Shown: piece by piece, positions 57,095-64,000 of the stretch
Layout of the letters: each line of letters opens with the position of its first letter
How positions within the stretch are numbered: the stretch's first letter is position 1
From: Citrobacter sp. 18056
GTDB lineage: Bacteria > Pseudomonadota > Gammaproteobacteria > Enterobacterales > Enterobacteriaceae
Assembly (NCBI GenBank): GCA_902706235.1
Contig: CACSJR010000008.1
Coordinates: 184,199-248,198 of the forward strand
Length of the DNA stretch: 64,000 nucleotides
Reading direction: 5' to 3'
Made by a program: the position numbers and the translations under genes
The notes under the pieces: model-generated
What the model was told of the DNA's origin: nothing
What the model saw: the letters and a program-made list of their open reading frames with translations, nothing else
Database searches by the model: none

Positions 57095-57448
57095 ATGTTT
57101 AAACTCACGACACCCACCAGTCTTCCCCTCCTCAGCCTGTCCACCTCCGCGATGGAAGCCCTCAGCAATGAAATCCTTGCACCTGTCGATGACATTGACC
57201 TGCTCACCACCTTCTGGACCGAAACCGATACACGGCTCTGGCACCTCAATCATGATGACAATCTGCCAGAAGATCCTCTACTGAACCTAGCGCTGGCTAA
57301 CCCTGAATACATTACCGACCTGAATGACGGCTGGTATCTCTTGTTGGGCATCGTTGGTGATAATGGTCAGGGTATCTATCTGATTTTTCATGAAACGACG
57401 GCTATCGCCCAACTTCAGGCGCTGATTAAGGAACTGGATAATGAGTAA
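57095..57448 (+). CDS. hypothetical acidic protein
   Basis: 117 residues from ATG at 57,095 with a GGAGATAATT Shine-Dalgarno. Acidic, no signal peptide or membrane segment. The middle reads DTRLWHLNHDDNLPEDPLLNLALANPEYITDL in overview, with many Asp and Leu. I do not recognise the family. Overlaps the next gene by 8 bases, so the two proteins are made together and may be partners. Confidence 0.75.
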   Translation: MFKLTTPTSLPLLSLSTSAMEALSNEILAPVDDIDLLTTFWTETDTRLWHLNHDDNLPEDPLLNLALANPEYITDLNDGWYLLLGIVGDNGQGIYLIFHETTAIAQLQALIKELDNE

Positions 57449-57860
57449 GAAGAAAATCGCAACGGAGACTGATGTTGCCAGCAGCTACACCGTGCTCTGT
57501 AACGGCGAAGCTGAGAAAATCAGCCCACACAGTAAAGGGTTGTTGATGTATGAACTGGGCAAGAAAAATGATACAGGGCATCTCGCGCTACGCTTAACCG
57601 CCAATGGCGAAGGTGGTCTGTTCTCCCGTGAATGGATAATGCTTTATGCCCTTCACGCCATTCTTGAACAGCAGCAGGATTGCTTTCCGTCCCGTGTGTT
57701 CCGGCCACTGTTTGGTCAGGGCAGTACCAACAATGCCGGATTTCTTGCAGCAGTACTGAGAAGCCCGGATATCTGTCTTATCGAAGCCGACAGCAGCAGG
57801 CTCTTTATGCACCGTTGCTATCCGGACTGGCAAAGCCGTATCGCCCGCCTTACTGAGTAA
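57441..57860 (+). CDS. hypothetical protein, coupled to the preceding gene
   Basis: 139 residues. Soluble, no recognised domain. Features are the YTVLCNGEAEKISPHSKG start and a C-terminal CYPDWQSRIARL. It overlaps the upstream gene by 8 bases. A hairpin with ATGCTGC / GCAGCAT arms (57,869-57,889) follows just after the stop. Confidence 0.7.
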   Translation: MSKKKIATETDVASSYTVLCNGEAEKISPHSKGLLMYELGKKNDTGHLALRLTANGEGGLFSREWIMLYALHAILEQQQDCFPSRVFRPLFGQGSTNNAGFLAAVLRSPDICLIEADSSRLFMHRCYPDWQSRIARLTE

Positions 57861-57868
57861 TCCGCATG

Positions 57869-57889
57869 ATGCTGCATTATTCGCAGCAT
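57869..57889 (+). terminator. hairpin after the hypothetical pair
   Basis: ATGCTGC / GCAGCAT with a seven-base loop, 9 bases after the stop at 57,860; a short T-rich stretch (GCTTATTCTCT) follows. Confidence 0.5.
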
Positions 57890-57984
57890 GCTTATTCTCT
57901 CCGGTGTGTCTTTACACCTGAATATCGACCAGAAGAACTTAAGCGCCCCCCCGTTTTTCACCCCCTTCACGCAATGAATACGCT

Positions 57985-58470
57985 ATGTTACAGAAAATTC
58001 CGCAGCCACAACTTCCGTGGCCTCTCTCCAACCTGCTCCGCTCATGGTCGGATAATCAGCCTGCCCGGTGCATTGCTGAACCTGCTGTGGGCGGCATTGT
58101 CTGCTGTGAGTTACTGTTTGACCTCGCCTCTCACACGGGCATTTATGTGGGTAACGGCAACGTTGTTCATCTCGATGGTGACGGTCGGGTGTTATGCAGC
58201 AGTGCTCACATATTCCGGGAACGACTGGATGGCTTTAACTCGGCAATATCCGTTTATACCGACTGCCTGAACATGACACCACAGGGCTGCCAGAAGGTCG
58301 CTGACAGAGCAAAGGCCGAAACAGGTAAACGCTATCCCTATCATTTACTGGACTTCAACTGTCATCGCTTTACTGCCCGTTGTCTTACCGGTACATCCGC
58401 ACCTGATGTCTGGCTTTTTGCGCAAATTGAAGCCCTGCAACAGGGAAACGGCTGGCGGGTATGGCAATGA
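57985..58470 (+). CDS. LRAT/NlpC-like papain-fold protein
   Basis: 161 residues. The pattern H50 in HTGIYVG, H62 in NVVHLDG and C126 in DFNCHRF is that of the LRAT-like branch of the NlpC/P60 superfamily. Those enzymes form thioester intermediates and act as acyltransferases, phospholipases or amidases. There is no signal peptide, so a cytoplasmic role is likely. The HTH gene that follows starts within its last codons, so the two are coupled. The biological role in islands is not known. Confidence 0.75.
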   Translation: MLQKIPQPQLPWPLSNLLRSWSDNQPARCIAEPAVGGIVCCELLFDLASHTGIYVGNGNVVHLDGDGRVLCSSAHIFRERLDGFNSAISVYTDCLNMTPQGCQKVADRAKAETGKRYPYHLLDFNCHRFTARCLTGTSAPDVWLFAQIEALQQGNGWRVWQ

Positions 58471-58685
58471 CGCGTTACCGCACCCGGCAGGTTGCGGGAC
58501 AGGCAGAGAGGCTGATAACGCTTACCCTCGTCCTGCTTTACGGTCAGTGCATTTCGGTTCGCTATATCACCCGCCGCTTTCACGTATCGCCCCGAACGGC
58601 ACGACGTGACCTGACATCACTCGCTTTTATCCTTGAGCCTGCTGGTCCTCACTGCTGGCGACTGGCGACCTCACTTAAACCGTAA
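58461..58685 (+). CDS. small DeoR-type HTH protein
   Basis: 74 residues from ATG at 58,461 (or 58,467). Almost the whole protein is one winged helix, ISVRYITRRFHVSPRTARRDLTSL. It resembles residues 15-65 of the WYL regulator at 60,114 (both have FxVSPRTxRRD), but has no WYL or effector domain. It overlaps the LRAT-like gene by 10 bases. Probably a stand-alone DNA-binding regulator or a truncated relative. Confidence 0.7.
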   Translation: MAMTRYRTRQVAGQAERLITLTLVLLYGQCISVRYITRRFHVSPRTARRDLTSLAFILEPAGPHCWRLATSLKP

Positions 58686-58700
58686 AATATTTCTCAGGCC

Positions 58701-58715
58701 GGACATATCCTGACC
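58701..58715. repeat. island motif copy 1 (GGACATATCCTGACC)
   Basis: Shares the GGACATaTCCTG core with the inverted repeats at 59,226 and 60,050. Lies in the gap before the secreted-protein gene and within a larger hairpin region (CCTGAC / GTCAGG). Confidence 0.5.
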
Positions 58716-58764
58716 ACCCCCTGTGTCAGGCTGGGCCGGATTTTTACCCAATAAGGAAATTAAG

Positions 58765-59145
58765 ATGAATAAACTGATACTTACCAGCGTAGCCTGCTTA
58801 CTATCAATCTCCAGCCATAGCGCACTTGCCAGTGAGCAGTCCGATGGGCAGATGGTCACTGACAGTATCTTCTGCACAATCTATTCCACTCGCCTGACCC
58901 AGACCAGCGACAGCGGATTACAGCTCCAGGGCGTAAACCTGAATGCCCGTCTCAACGGCCCGGTAATCGGTCGCTATCTGATTAATCTGGAGAATGCCCA
59001 TGGCAGAGCCTGGATTGATTCTTATGCCCGTAAAGGCAGTGTGGCTGCCATGCAGCTTTCTCAGTCCGTATTATACAACCAGGCATACACCCGCTCATGT
59101 GAAGAGATTGCCGCTAAAATTGAAAAAACGCAGAGCAGGAAGTAA
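58765..59145 (+). CDS. secreted hypothetical protein
   Basis: 126 residues from ATG at 58,765, with AAGGAAAT upstream. Signal peptide of about 21 residues ends ALA-S. The mature part has two Cys (IFCTI and RSCEE), which could form a disulfide in the periplasm. Family not recognised. A strong terminator follows. Confidence 0.7.
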   Translation: MNKLILTSVACLLSISSHSALASEQSDGQMVTDSIFCTIYSTRLTQTSDSGLQLQGVNLNARLNGPVIGRYLINLENAHGRAWIDSYARKGSVAAMQLSQSVLYNQAYTRSCEEIAAKIEKTQSRK

Positions 59146-59182
59146 CGCTCACTGCTGTCGACTGTATTCAATACCCACTCAA

Positions 59183-59207
59183 AACCTGCATCGTGCAGGT
59201 TTTTTTT
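59183..59207 (+). terminator. intrinsic terminator
   Basis: AACCTGCA, loop TCG, TGCAGGTT, running into eight T; about 40 bases after the secreted-protein gene. Confidence 0.85.
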
Positions 59208-59225
59208 CACCGTTTCTTTTTTCAG

Positions 59226-59242
59226 CGGACATGCCCTGTCCG
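59226..59242. repeat. island motif copy 2, inverted repeat CGGACA/TGTCCG
   Basis: Perfect six-bp arms (59,226-59,231 and 59,237-59,242) around TGCCC. Same design as the copy at 60,050. Lies 49 bases before the YaaW-like gene. Confidence 0.55.
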
Positions 59243-59290
59243 GTGGACACGCTATTTTATCCGACTTCTCCACTGAAAAGAGGAACCACA

Positions 59291-60040
59291 ATGTCAATTT
59301 ACCGTCACGACTCAAATCTTTCCTTTCTTCGTCATTGCGATAACAGCGACCTGATGTTGCTGGTTGATGTGCTGACTACCGACCCTAAAGATGGCAAGGA
59401 GCGCATTGCCTGTCTGCTGACGACCAGTACGCAATACAAAAAGAAACCCAAGGAGCCACGTCTCTACTGGGATGATATAGCCGCCGAAGTACAGACATTC
59501 GGGGCAAATACCTTCGCCACACTCTTTCGGGGGGGTAAAGGTGTGTTGTACAGAGAAGTGCTCTGTGATGCCTGCGATAAGGCCAAAGTGAACTACAACC
59601 GCGATGCCAGTACAGAAACCATTGAAATGAACCTGCTGATGAAAATCCTTGAGAAAAGCATCACCCGCATGAGTCGCGAGGACCTTGATGCTATCTCGAA
59701 AGAACTGAATACCGGGCACACCAACCCGACACCCGAAATACTGATGATGGCGATACAGGCCGGGGTGAAAACATCAGGGTTTGCGGCCTACCAGATGGCT
59801 CTGGTCGTGACAAACGGTGTGGCAAAATCATTGCTGGGAAGGGGGTTATCACTGGCAGGTAACGCCATGCTGACCCGCACAATTGGGGCTTTTGCAGGTC
59901 CGGTTGGATGGGTACTGAGTTCATTCTGGTTATTGATGGATATAGCGGGTCCCGCTTACCGGGTGACTATTCCATCCTGCATTTTCATCGCCTATATGCG
60001 CCAGAAGCACCTTTATGGCTCCAGGGAAACTGACGAATAA
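59291..60040 (+). CDS. YaaW/UPF0174 family protein
   Basis: 249 residues from ATG at 59,291 (AGAGGAACC upstream). The N-terminal LSFLRHCDNSDLMLLVDVLT is the DUF3944-type motif of E. coli YaaW. The C-terminal half has two hydrophobic stretches and the family's GPVGW and AYRVTIPS segments, suggesting membrane association. Function of the family is unknown; this is an island-borne copy distinct from the chromosomal yaaW locus. Flanked on both sides by copies of the GGACA/TGTCC motif. Confidence 0.8.
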   Translation: MSIYRHDSNLSFLRHCDNSDLMLLVDVLTTDPKDGKERIACLLTTSTQYKKKPKEPRLYWDDIAAEVQTFGANTFATLFRGGKGVLYREVLCDACDKAKVNYNRDASTETIEMNLLMKILEKSITRMSREDLDAISKELNTGHTNPTPEILMMAIQAGVKTSGFAAYQMALVVTNGVAKSLLGRGLSLAGNAMLTRTIGAFAGPVGWVLSSFWLLMDIAGPAYRVTIPSCIFIAYMRQKHLYGSRETDE

Positions 60041-60049
60041 CGGATAACA

Positions 60050-60070
60050 GGTGGACATATCCTGTCCACC
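60050..60070. repeat. island motif copy 3, inverted repeat GGTGGACA/TGTCCACC
   Basis: Perfect eight-bp arms around TATCC, in the 73-base gap between the YaaW-like gene and the WYL regulator gene. Best-formed of the three copies. Confidence 0.6.
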
Positions 60071-60113
60071 TCACTCTGCATGATGTAGAGACGCTCACAC
60101 AGGGAACAGGCGC

Positions 60114-60824
60114 ATGACAACAAGAGACCCCGAAAAAGGCCATGACAGGCTGGCAACACGCATTTCGATTATTCTCACCCGACTTTTTTTGGGTGAAAAG
60201 CTCAGCATCACCGCTCTGGCAGAGGAATTTAATGTTTCACCCCGTACACTGCGTCGTGATTTCAACTTCCGTCTGACTTATCTCGATATACAGCAACGTA
60301 ATGGCGTTTACAGTCTGGCTGCGCACCACCTGCGGCAGCGCTCAGAGAAAGATATTCGCGCCTTTGCCCGCCTGCTACACCTTGACCGCCTCTTACCCTC
60401 TGTTGACGCGAAACTGCTCAATCTGCTGCTGGAAGGTGGTCATCCTTCTCCTTACCGGATATTACTTCCTGAACCTCGCACCAAGCCCGCCCTGTTTGGT
60501 GATTTCAGCAGACTGACAATGGCTATTCTGAACAAGAATCGGGTCAGGGTGGCAACCCGTAATGGTACTTCCAGTCAGATACATCCCTACCGCCTGCTGT
60601 GTCATCACGGTGAATGGTATCTTGCCGGTCGTCAGCCTTATGGGGTGTTTGTGGTGGCACTGGCAGACATACGACTGGTTGAACTGCTTCCCCGTCAAAC
60701 CTTTGAGACAGATGCATCTCTTCTGGCCCTGATTGAGCAACACGACTTTATCGAAGCCTTACCGCATATGGGGCTGTTCAGGCAAATCATGAACTACAGA
60801 ACGAAGAATGGAAAAAGGCCATAA
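60114..60824 (+). CDS. WYL-domain transcriptional regulator
   Basis: 236 residues. N-terminal HTH (SITALAEEFNVSPRTLRRDF, about residues 33-52) and a C-terminal WYL domain (RVRVATRNGTSSQIHPYRLLCHHGEWYLAGRQ in overview, with the WYL triplet). WYL domains sense nucleotides or nucleic acids and often control defence or mobile genes. It probably regulates this cargo module, perhaps through the GGACA/TGTCC motifs. Confidence 0.88.
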   Translation: MTTRDPEKGHDRLATRISIILTRLFLGEKLSITALAEEFNVSPRTLRRDFNFRLTYLDIQQRNGVYSLAAHHLRQRSEKDIRAFARLLHLDRLLPSVDAKLLNLLLEGGHPSPYRILLPEPRTKPALFGDFSRLTMAILNKNRVRVATRNGTSSQIHPYRLLCHHGEWYLAGRQPYGVFVVALADIRLVELLPRQTFETDASLLALIEQHDFIEALPHMGLFRQIMNYRTKNGKRP

Positions 60825-60899
60825 GAATAAATTAAAAACAGAACATATTATTAGTGATGATTAAATCACGTCAATCCATTCAAAGAAGGAATATTATCT

Positions 60900-61226
60900 A
60901 TGTATACCGTTGAGCGAACCTATCAGCTTGTCAATGCCAAAGCCAGAGATAACATCAGCCTGCTTCCGTTCAAAACAATAATACGGGATGCCGCAGAAAT
61001 GCAGTTTAAGGATGACTTAAACTCCGTCACAGTGCATAAGCACTACTTCATCATACAAGTGTATAGCCAGCAGGAAAAAATTGCCCACGGAGAGCTGGTC
61101 AACTTCGGAAAAAATATTGCCCGTACTGCATCATCCCTGAGTGAAAGAGCAATCCGCGTCTATACCAATGATAAGCACCCGACGAGTAAGCAACTCTTCA
61201 AATGCGTAAAATCATCTGTTCACTGA
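60900..61226 (+). CDS. hypothetical protein
   Basis: 108 residues from ATG at 60,900, with AAGAAGGAA upstream. Mixed charged soluble protein; no motif recognised. A hairpin-forming repeat (copy A) begins at its stop codon. Confidence 0.6.
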   Translation: MYTVERTYQLVNAKARDNISLLPFKTIIRDAAEMQFKDDLNSVTVHKHYFIIQVYSQQEKIAHGELVNFGKNIARTASSLSERAIRVYTNDKHPTSKQLFKCVKSSVH

Positions 61227-61261
61227 TATATCCCCTCGCCCCTGTATAAGGGGTTGAGGGT
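61226..61261. repeat. hairpin repeat, copy A
   Basis: ATATATCCCCTC, then a CCCCT / AGGGG hairpin enclosed by CCCTC / GAGGG. Recurs at 63,559 with four differences over 36 bases. May act as terminator for the preceding gene. Confidence 0.6.
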
Positions 61262-61539
61262 AATTCAATTATTTGTATATCACATTTCAAAACAAGACAC
61301 TAATTAAGAATGTTTTTTTTGGGGGTACCACATCACCTCGGCAAAGTCCGGATCTATGGCTGCAATTGATGACCTGCAAACCCACCACTACATCGTTAGC
61401 CTGGCAAACAGGAGGCGACCATCTATGAAGAAAGTAGATTTTTGAGAAATCCCTTACATTTTTCTGCATCAAGAGATTCAAGTCATCTCTAAATACTGAT
61501 ACTCTTCAGGAAGATGAAGTTCAGAAATGAATAAAAGGG
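61262..61539. other. non-coding stretch with a composition change
   Basis: About 280 bases. A run of eight T at about 61,314 is followed by a roughly 100-base GC-richer stretch (61,321-61,425) that reads like a fragment of an unknown gene but is not identifiable. Confidence 0.35.
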
Positions 61540-62397
61540 ATGAAGGCATCACATATGCATAATAAGACTAATAACATTTCGTATGATGACATGAAATATT
61601 TCTTAAGAAAGGATGTTCGAGAATTGGGAAAGTGGCCTTATAATGAAGAAAACGTAACCATTGCCCAACTTCCTGCTACCCCCACGGTTAATCCTGATAG
61701 ACCGGCAATGTTCTGTTACACTGAAACCAATGATGATTATATGGAATTCCGGCGCTCCGCATTTTGGTTGGTATCCGGAGAAGTTTTCATGGGAATTAGC
61801 TTGTCATTGCTGAGTATTAGTTTTATCATCATGACAACTTGGTCTTTCTTCAAATGTGGCTTTGATTCAAGACTTATAGTAATGTATATTATTTGTTTAT
61901 TTTTTGCGATGTTTATTCTGCCAGGGGCGGCCAGAGTCGCATTCTTTTCGCCTCATAACCTTCCTGTTAGGTTGAACAGGAAAACACAAAAAGTTTATAT
62001 CGCCAGCCTGCTAATACGAGGCAATATTTTTAGGCGTCATCCGGAGTTGGTATTTCAAGAAATGGATTGGAAGTATATTGAAGGATGGGCGACACATAGA
62101 AAAGCTGGCAAAGGTACTTCTTACTATGGACTTCATTTGGTAGAGAATAAAACAGGTAATACTGAATCCCTACAGCAAGCCTGTTTGTATCGGACAGGAG
62201 CCCCCTGGAGCACATCCGGCATGGCATATCAGGTAAATCAAATAATGAGTACATGGAGCTATTGTCAGCACTATATGAATTATTTACCAGTACCAGATGA
62301 AACAAAAAAACCCAAACAATTAATCCTCTTGCCAAATAACTGGCTATTCAAGTGGCCTGTTGCTATTGACGATGAATCTCGCAAATCTATCAAATAA
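61540..62397 (+). CDS. membrane protein, DUF6708-like
   Basis: 285 residues from ATG at 61,540 (61,555 also possible). Two adjacent hydrophobic helices at about residues 75-130, then a soluble part with NLPVRLNRKTQKVYIA and LVFQEMDWKYIEGWATHR. This plan resembles DUF6708 proteins found in enterobacterial islands and near type VI secretion cargo; assignment is from memory. AT-rich. Lies between the two hairpin repeat copies. Confidence 0.6.
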   Translation: MKASHMHNKTNNISYDDMKYFLRKDVRELGKWPYNEENVTIAQLPATPTVNPDRPAMFCYTETNDDYMEFRRSAFWLVSGEVFMGISLSLLSISFIIMTTWSFFKCGFDSRLIVMYIICLFFAMFILPGAARVAFFSPHNLPVRLNRKTQKVYIASLLIRGNIFRRHPELVFQEMDWKYIEGWATHRKAGKGTSYYGLHLVENKTGNTESLQQACLYRTGAPWSTSGMAYQVNQIMSTWSYCQHYMNYLPVPDETKKPKQLILLPNNWLFKWPVAIDDESRKSIK

Positions 62398-62451
62398 TGA
62401 TAATGGGGTCCATTTGGAATTCGAAATTATCCCATACTAAGAGACTTGAGC

Positions 62452-62470
62452 GGATTTGTTGAATAAATCG
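62452..62470 (+). repeat. IS903-type terminal repeat, solo copy
   Basis: GGATTTGTTGAATAAATCG differs from the IS903-type terminal repeat at 62,502 by one base in 18. No transposase is attached. A remnant of another IS5-family insertion. Confidence 0.5.
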
Positions 62471-62501
62471 AATTTTTTGGTCAAGTATCCAATGTATTGA
62501 T

Positions 62502-63556
62502 GGCTTTGTTGAATAAATCAGATTTGAAGCGAGTTTCCCTGTAACAGCTCCGGCTCTCAACCGATACGTACACTTTCTGGCATTCCTGCCTTCGTCATTT
62601 TGTTCAGCGCACGCACCATGGCCGCAGCCTCTGCGACCTGACCATCGTCGTCACGCAACGTCAGCGTACCACCGGACAACAGCTTTACCCTGTACATCGC
62701 TGTTTCCGCTATCGACCGACAGTTGTAACCTGTTGCCCATTTCCACCGGGCATTGCTCCCGCTCAGCCGTTGATTCGCAACAGCACGATTGCGGTCTGCA
62801 TACTCACCGGGCCAGTAGCCCGCTCCCTTCCGGGGAGGAATGAGCGCGCTGATTTTCTTGCGACGCAGTTCGTCATGACATCGCCGTGTATCGTAAGCAC
62901 CGTCCGCCGTCGCTGACCTGATTTTTCGGTGGGTCTGCCGGATAAGCCCCGGGAAAGCCTCAGCGTCCGTGACGTTGTTTAGCGACAGGTCCGCGCAGAT
63001 GACTTCATGCGTATTCGCATCAACAGCCAGATGCAGTTTTCGCCAGATACGACGGCGCTCTTTGCCGTGCTTTTTGACTTTCCACTCACCTTCACCGAAG
63101 ACTTTCAGCCCTGTGGAGTCAATCACCAGATGCGCAATTTCACCCCGGGTGGGTGTTTTAAAACTGACGTTAACCGACTTTGCCCGCCTGCTGACACTGG
63201 AGTAATCCGGACAGCGAAGAGGAACACTCATCATGGCAAAAATGGAATCAATAAAGCCCTGCGCAGCTCGCAGGGTCAGGCGGAATACACGTTTAACGAC
63301 CAGGACGGTGGTGATGGCGAGGTCAGAATAGTACTGAGGCCGCCCCCGCGATGTGTGCGTGGCGGGCTCATACCAGGCCTGAATAGGCCCGTCATCAAGC
63401 CAGAAAGTGACGGAGCCGCGGTTGATGAGGGCCTTGTTGTAGTTGCGCCAGTTAGTGACTTTAAATTTCTGCTTTGCCATGGGACGACCCGTGTTGCCGG
63501 ATGATGCATGATCTGATCCTTTAACTCAGCAAAAGTTCGATTTATTCAACAAAGCC
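62502..63556 (-). mobile_element. IS5-family insertion sequence, IS903 group
   Basis: 1055 bases bounded by perfect 18-bp inverted repeats GGCTTTGTTGAATAAATC (62,502-62,519) and its complement (63,539-63,556). One transposase gene on the minus strand fills it. The flanking nine bases differ (TGTATTGAT and TAATATATC), so no target duplication is present. This points to later rearrangement at one end. Confidence 0.95.
62557..63480 (-). CDS. IS903-type DDE transposase
   Basis: 307 residues, full length for IS903. DDE catalytic residues lie in HLVIDSTGLKV (first Asp), TADGAYDTRRC (second Asp) and the region near SIAETAMYRVK (Glu). The frame is intact, so the element may be active. Confidence 0.95.
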   Translation of the reverse strand: MAKQKFKVTNWRNYNKALINRGSVTFWLDDGPIQAWYEPATHTSRGRPQYYSDLAITTVLVVKRVFRLTLRAAQGFIDSIFAMMSVPLRCPDYSSVSRRAKSVNVSFKTPTRGEIAHLVIDSTGLKVFGEGEWKVKKHGKERRRIWRKLHLAVDANTHEVICADLSLNNVTDAEAFPGLIRQTHRKIRSATADGAYDTRRCHDELRRKKISALIPPRKGAGYWPGEYADRNRAVANQRLSGSNARWKWATGYNCRSIAETAMYRVKLLSGGTLTLRDDDGQVAEAAAMVRALNKMTKAGMPESVRIG

Positions 63557-63558
63557 TA

Positions 63559-63594
63559 ATATATCCCCTCAACCCTGAATAAGGGGTTGTGGGT
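63559..63594. repeat. hairpin repeat, copy B
   Basis: ATATATCCCCTC followed by CCCT and ATAAGGGGTTG, matching copy A at 61,226 except for four bases. Begins three bases from the right end of the IS903-type element. Confidence 0.6.
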
Positions 63595-63725
63595 GCTTAT
63601 TGAAAGGATTTGTTGAATGAATTATTTTTGCTTAATTTATGTTAAAAAAGAAAAATTAAAATAACGACAAGCCAATCTGTAATCGAATACAAAACATCGT
63701 CGAAACCCTCTAAAACTGAGGAGAT

Positions 63726-63743
63726 CAGATTTATTCAAAAAGC
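63726..63743 (-). repeat. IS903-like terminal repeat remnant
   Basis: AGATTTATTCAAAAAGCC resembles the right terminal repeat of the IS (GATTTATTCAACAAAGCC) with one base missing and one changed. With the solo copy at 62,452 it brackets the intact element. Confidence 0.4.
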
Positions 63744-63873
63744 CAATGCTATTTAGCAAAGAAATACACAAGGATGCTCACATACGCATTACCTGTGATA
63801 ATGCAGGTCTGGCACTTACCGAGAGCATTTTAAGATTCAACCCTATACTAAAAACATAGAATTTTCTGGTATC

Positions 63874-64000
63874 TGTAGTGGCACACTGAATTTGGCCACC
63901 TGAACAGAGGTGATATGCTCACCTCAGAACAACACAGGTGCACCAATGAAAAGAAAAAATTTTAGTCCTGAATTCAGACGTGAGTCAGCCCAGTTGGTTG
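63874..64000 (+). mobile_element. IS3-family insertion sequence, left end (partial)
   Basis: Begins with TGTAGTGGCACACTGAATTT, a TG-starting terminal repeat. It carries a perfect GAGGTGA / TCACCTC inverted repeat at 63,907-63,925, and then the start of a transposase OrfA. The rest is beyond the window. The exact IS is not identified. Confidence 0.7.
63946..64000 (+). CDS. IS3-family transposase OrfA, partial start
   Basis: ATG at 63,946; the first 18 residues read [18 protein letters not shown], the usual beginning of the HTH_Tnp_1-type OrfA in the IS3 family (KRxxFSPEFKxEAxxLV). Truncated by the window edge. Confidence 0.8.
   Translation, partial: MKRKNFSPEFRRESAQLV

Larger units (their letters stand above)
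63557..63873. other. AT-rich non-coding stretch between two IS elements
   Basis: About 320 bases. It holds hairpin repeat copy B and two further IS903-like repeat remnants (near 63,606 and 63,728). No gene. Confidence 0.45.

Noticed and set aside
57866..58270. 134-codon frame overlapping the LRAT-like gene
   Set aside because: Out of frame with the clear H50/H62/C126 pattern of the 57,985 gene and without its own motif.
62493..63565. 9-bp target duplication of the IS903-type element
   Set aside because: Flanks TGTATTGAT and TAATATATC do not match, so no duplication is claimed.
47980..64000. second attachment site (repeat of the tRNA-Phe 3' end)
   Set aside because: Looked for around both integrases and beside the IS elements; no repeat of the T-arm/acceptor sequence was seen.

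Overview
The window is chromosomal DNA from a member of the Enterobacteriaceae. Most of bases 12,175-47,441 follows the backbone known from Escherichia coli: speB-speA-yqgB, metK, galP, sprT, endA, rsmE, gshB, yqgE, ruvX, yggR, yggS, yggT, yggU, rdgB, hemW, yggN, yggL, trmB, mutY, yggX, mltC, nupG, speC and a tRNA-Phe gene. Products are close to their E. coli counterparts in length and residue signatures. Several non-E. coli insertions sit in this backbone. They and the IS903-type element recall Klebsiella/Enterobacter-like genera, but the genus cannot be fixed from the sequence alone.

Region 1 (1-12,171) is a catabolic cluster. A long minus-strand operon starts at 10,534 and runs off the left edge. 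It encodes a Rieske ferredoxin, a small co-encoded protein, a Rieske oxygenase, two short-chain dehydrogenases, an IclR regulator, an extradiol-type VOC dioxygenase, a ferredoxin reductase, an MFS transporter, a cupin, an alpha/beta hydrolase, an aspartate-dehydrogenase-like enzyme and an aldehyde dehydrogenase. A second MFS gene is divergent. Three matching 16-bp palindromes in the divergent promoter region look like operators. The logic is that of an aromatic ring-hydroxylation and meta-cleavage pathway; the substrate is unknown.

Region 2 (12,175-39,938) is mostly backbone: polyamine synthesis, S-adenosylmethionine synthesis, galactose uptake, glutathione synthesis, tRNA/rRNA modification and DNA repair. 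An IclR regulator plus FAD oxidoreductase is inserted between ruvX and yggR. A three-gene TRAP transporter lies between hemW and yggN, where E. coli has yggM-ansB.

Region 3 (39,956-45,277) lies between nupG and speC. It holds citrate-related genes citG, citX and a 2-hydroxycarboxylate transporter, with a divergent CitA/CitB-type two-component system. No citrate lyase subunits or oxaloacetate decarboxylase are present here.

Region 4 (48,056-64,000) is a mobile island next to tRNA-Phe. It contains an AT-rich defence-like locus (SIR2 gene plus degenerate STAND/TPR gene), two tyrosine recombinases, a DUF927 helicase-like protein, and a cargo module of small proteins, an LRAT/NlpC-like protein, a YaaW-family protein and HTH/WYL regulators. 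It ends in a DUF6708-like membrane protein, an IS903-type IS5-family element and the start of an IS3-family element. The far end of the island is outside the window.

The strongest candidate for something new is the SIR2/STAND locus. The SIR2 gene ends in a ten-A run containing A AAA AAG directly before its TAA. The -1 frame is open from there into the downstream gene, which has no visible ribosome binding site. A -1 frameshift or transcriptional slippage would make a 987-residue SIR2-STAND-TPR fusion resembling Avs5-type antiphage proteins.
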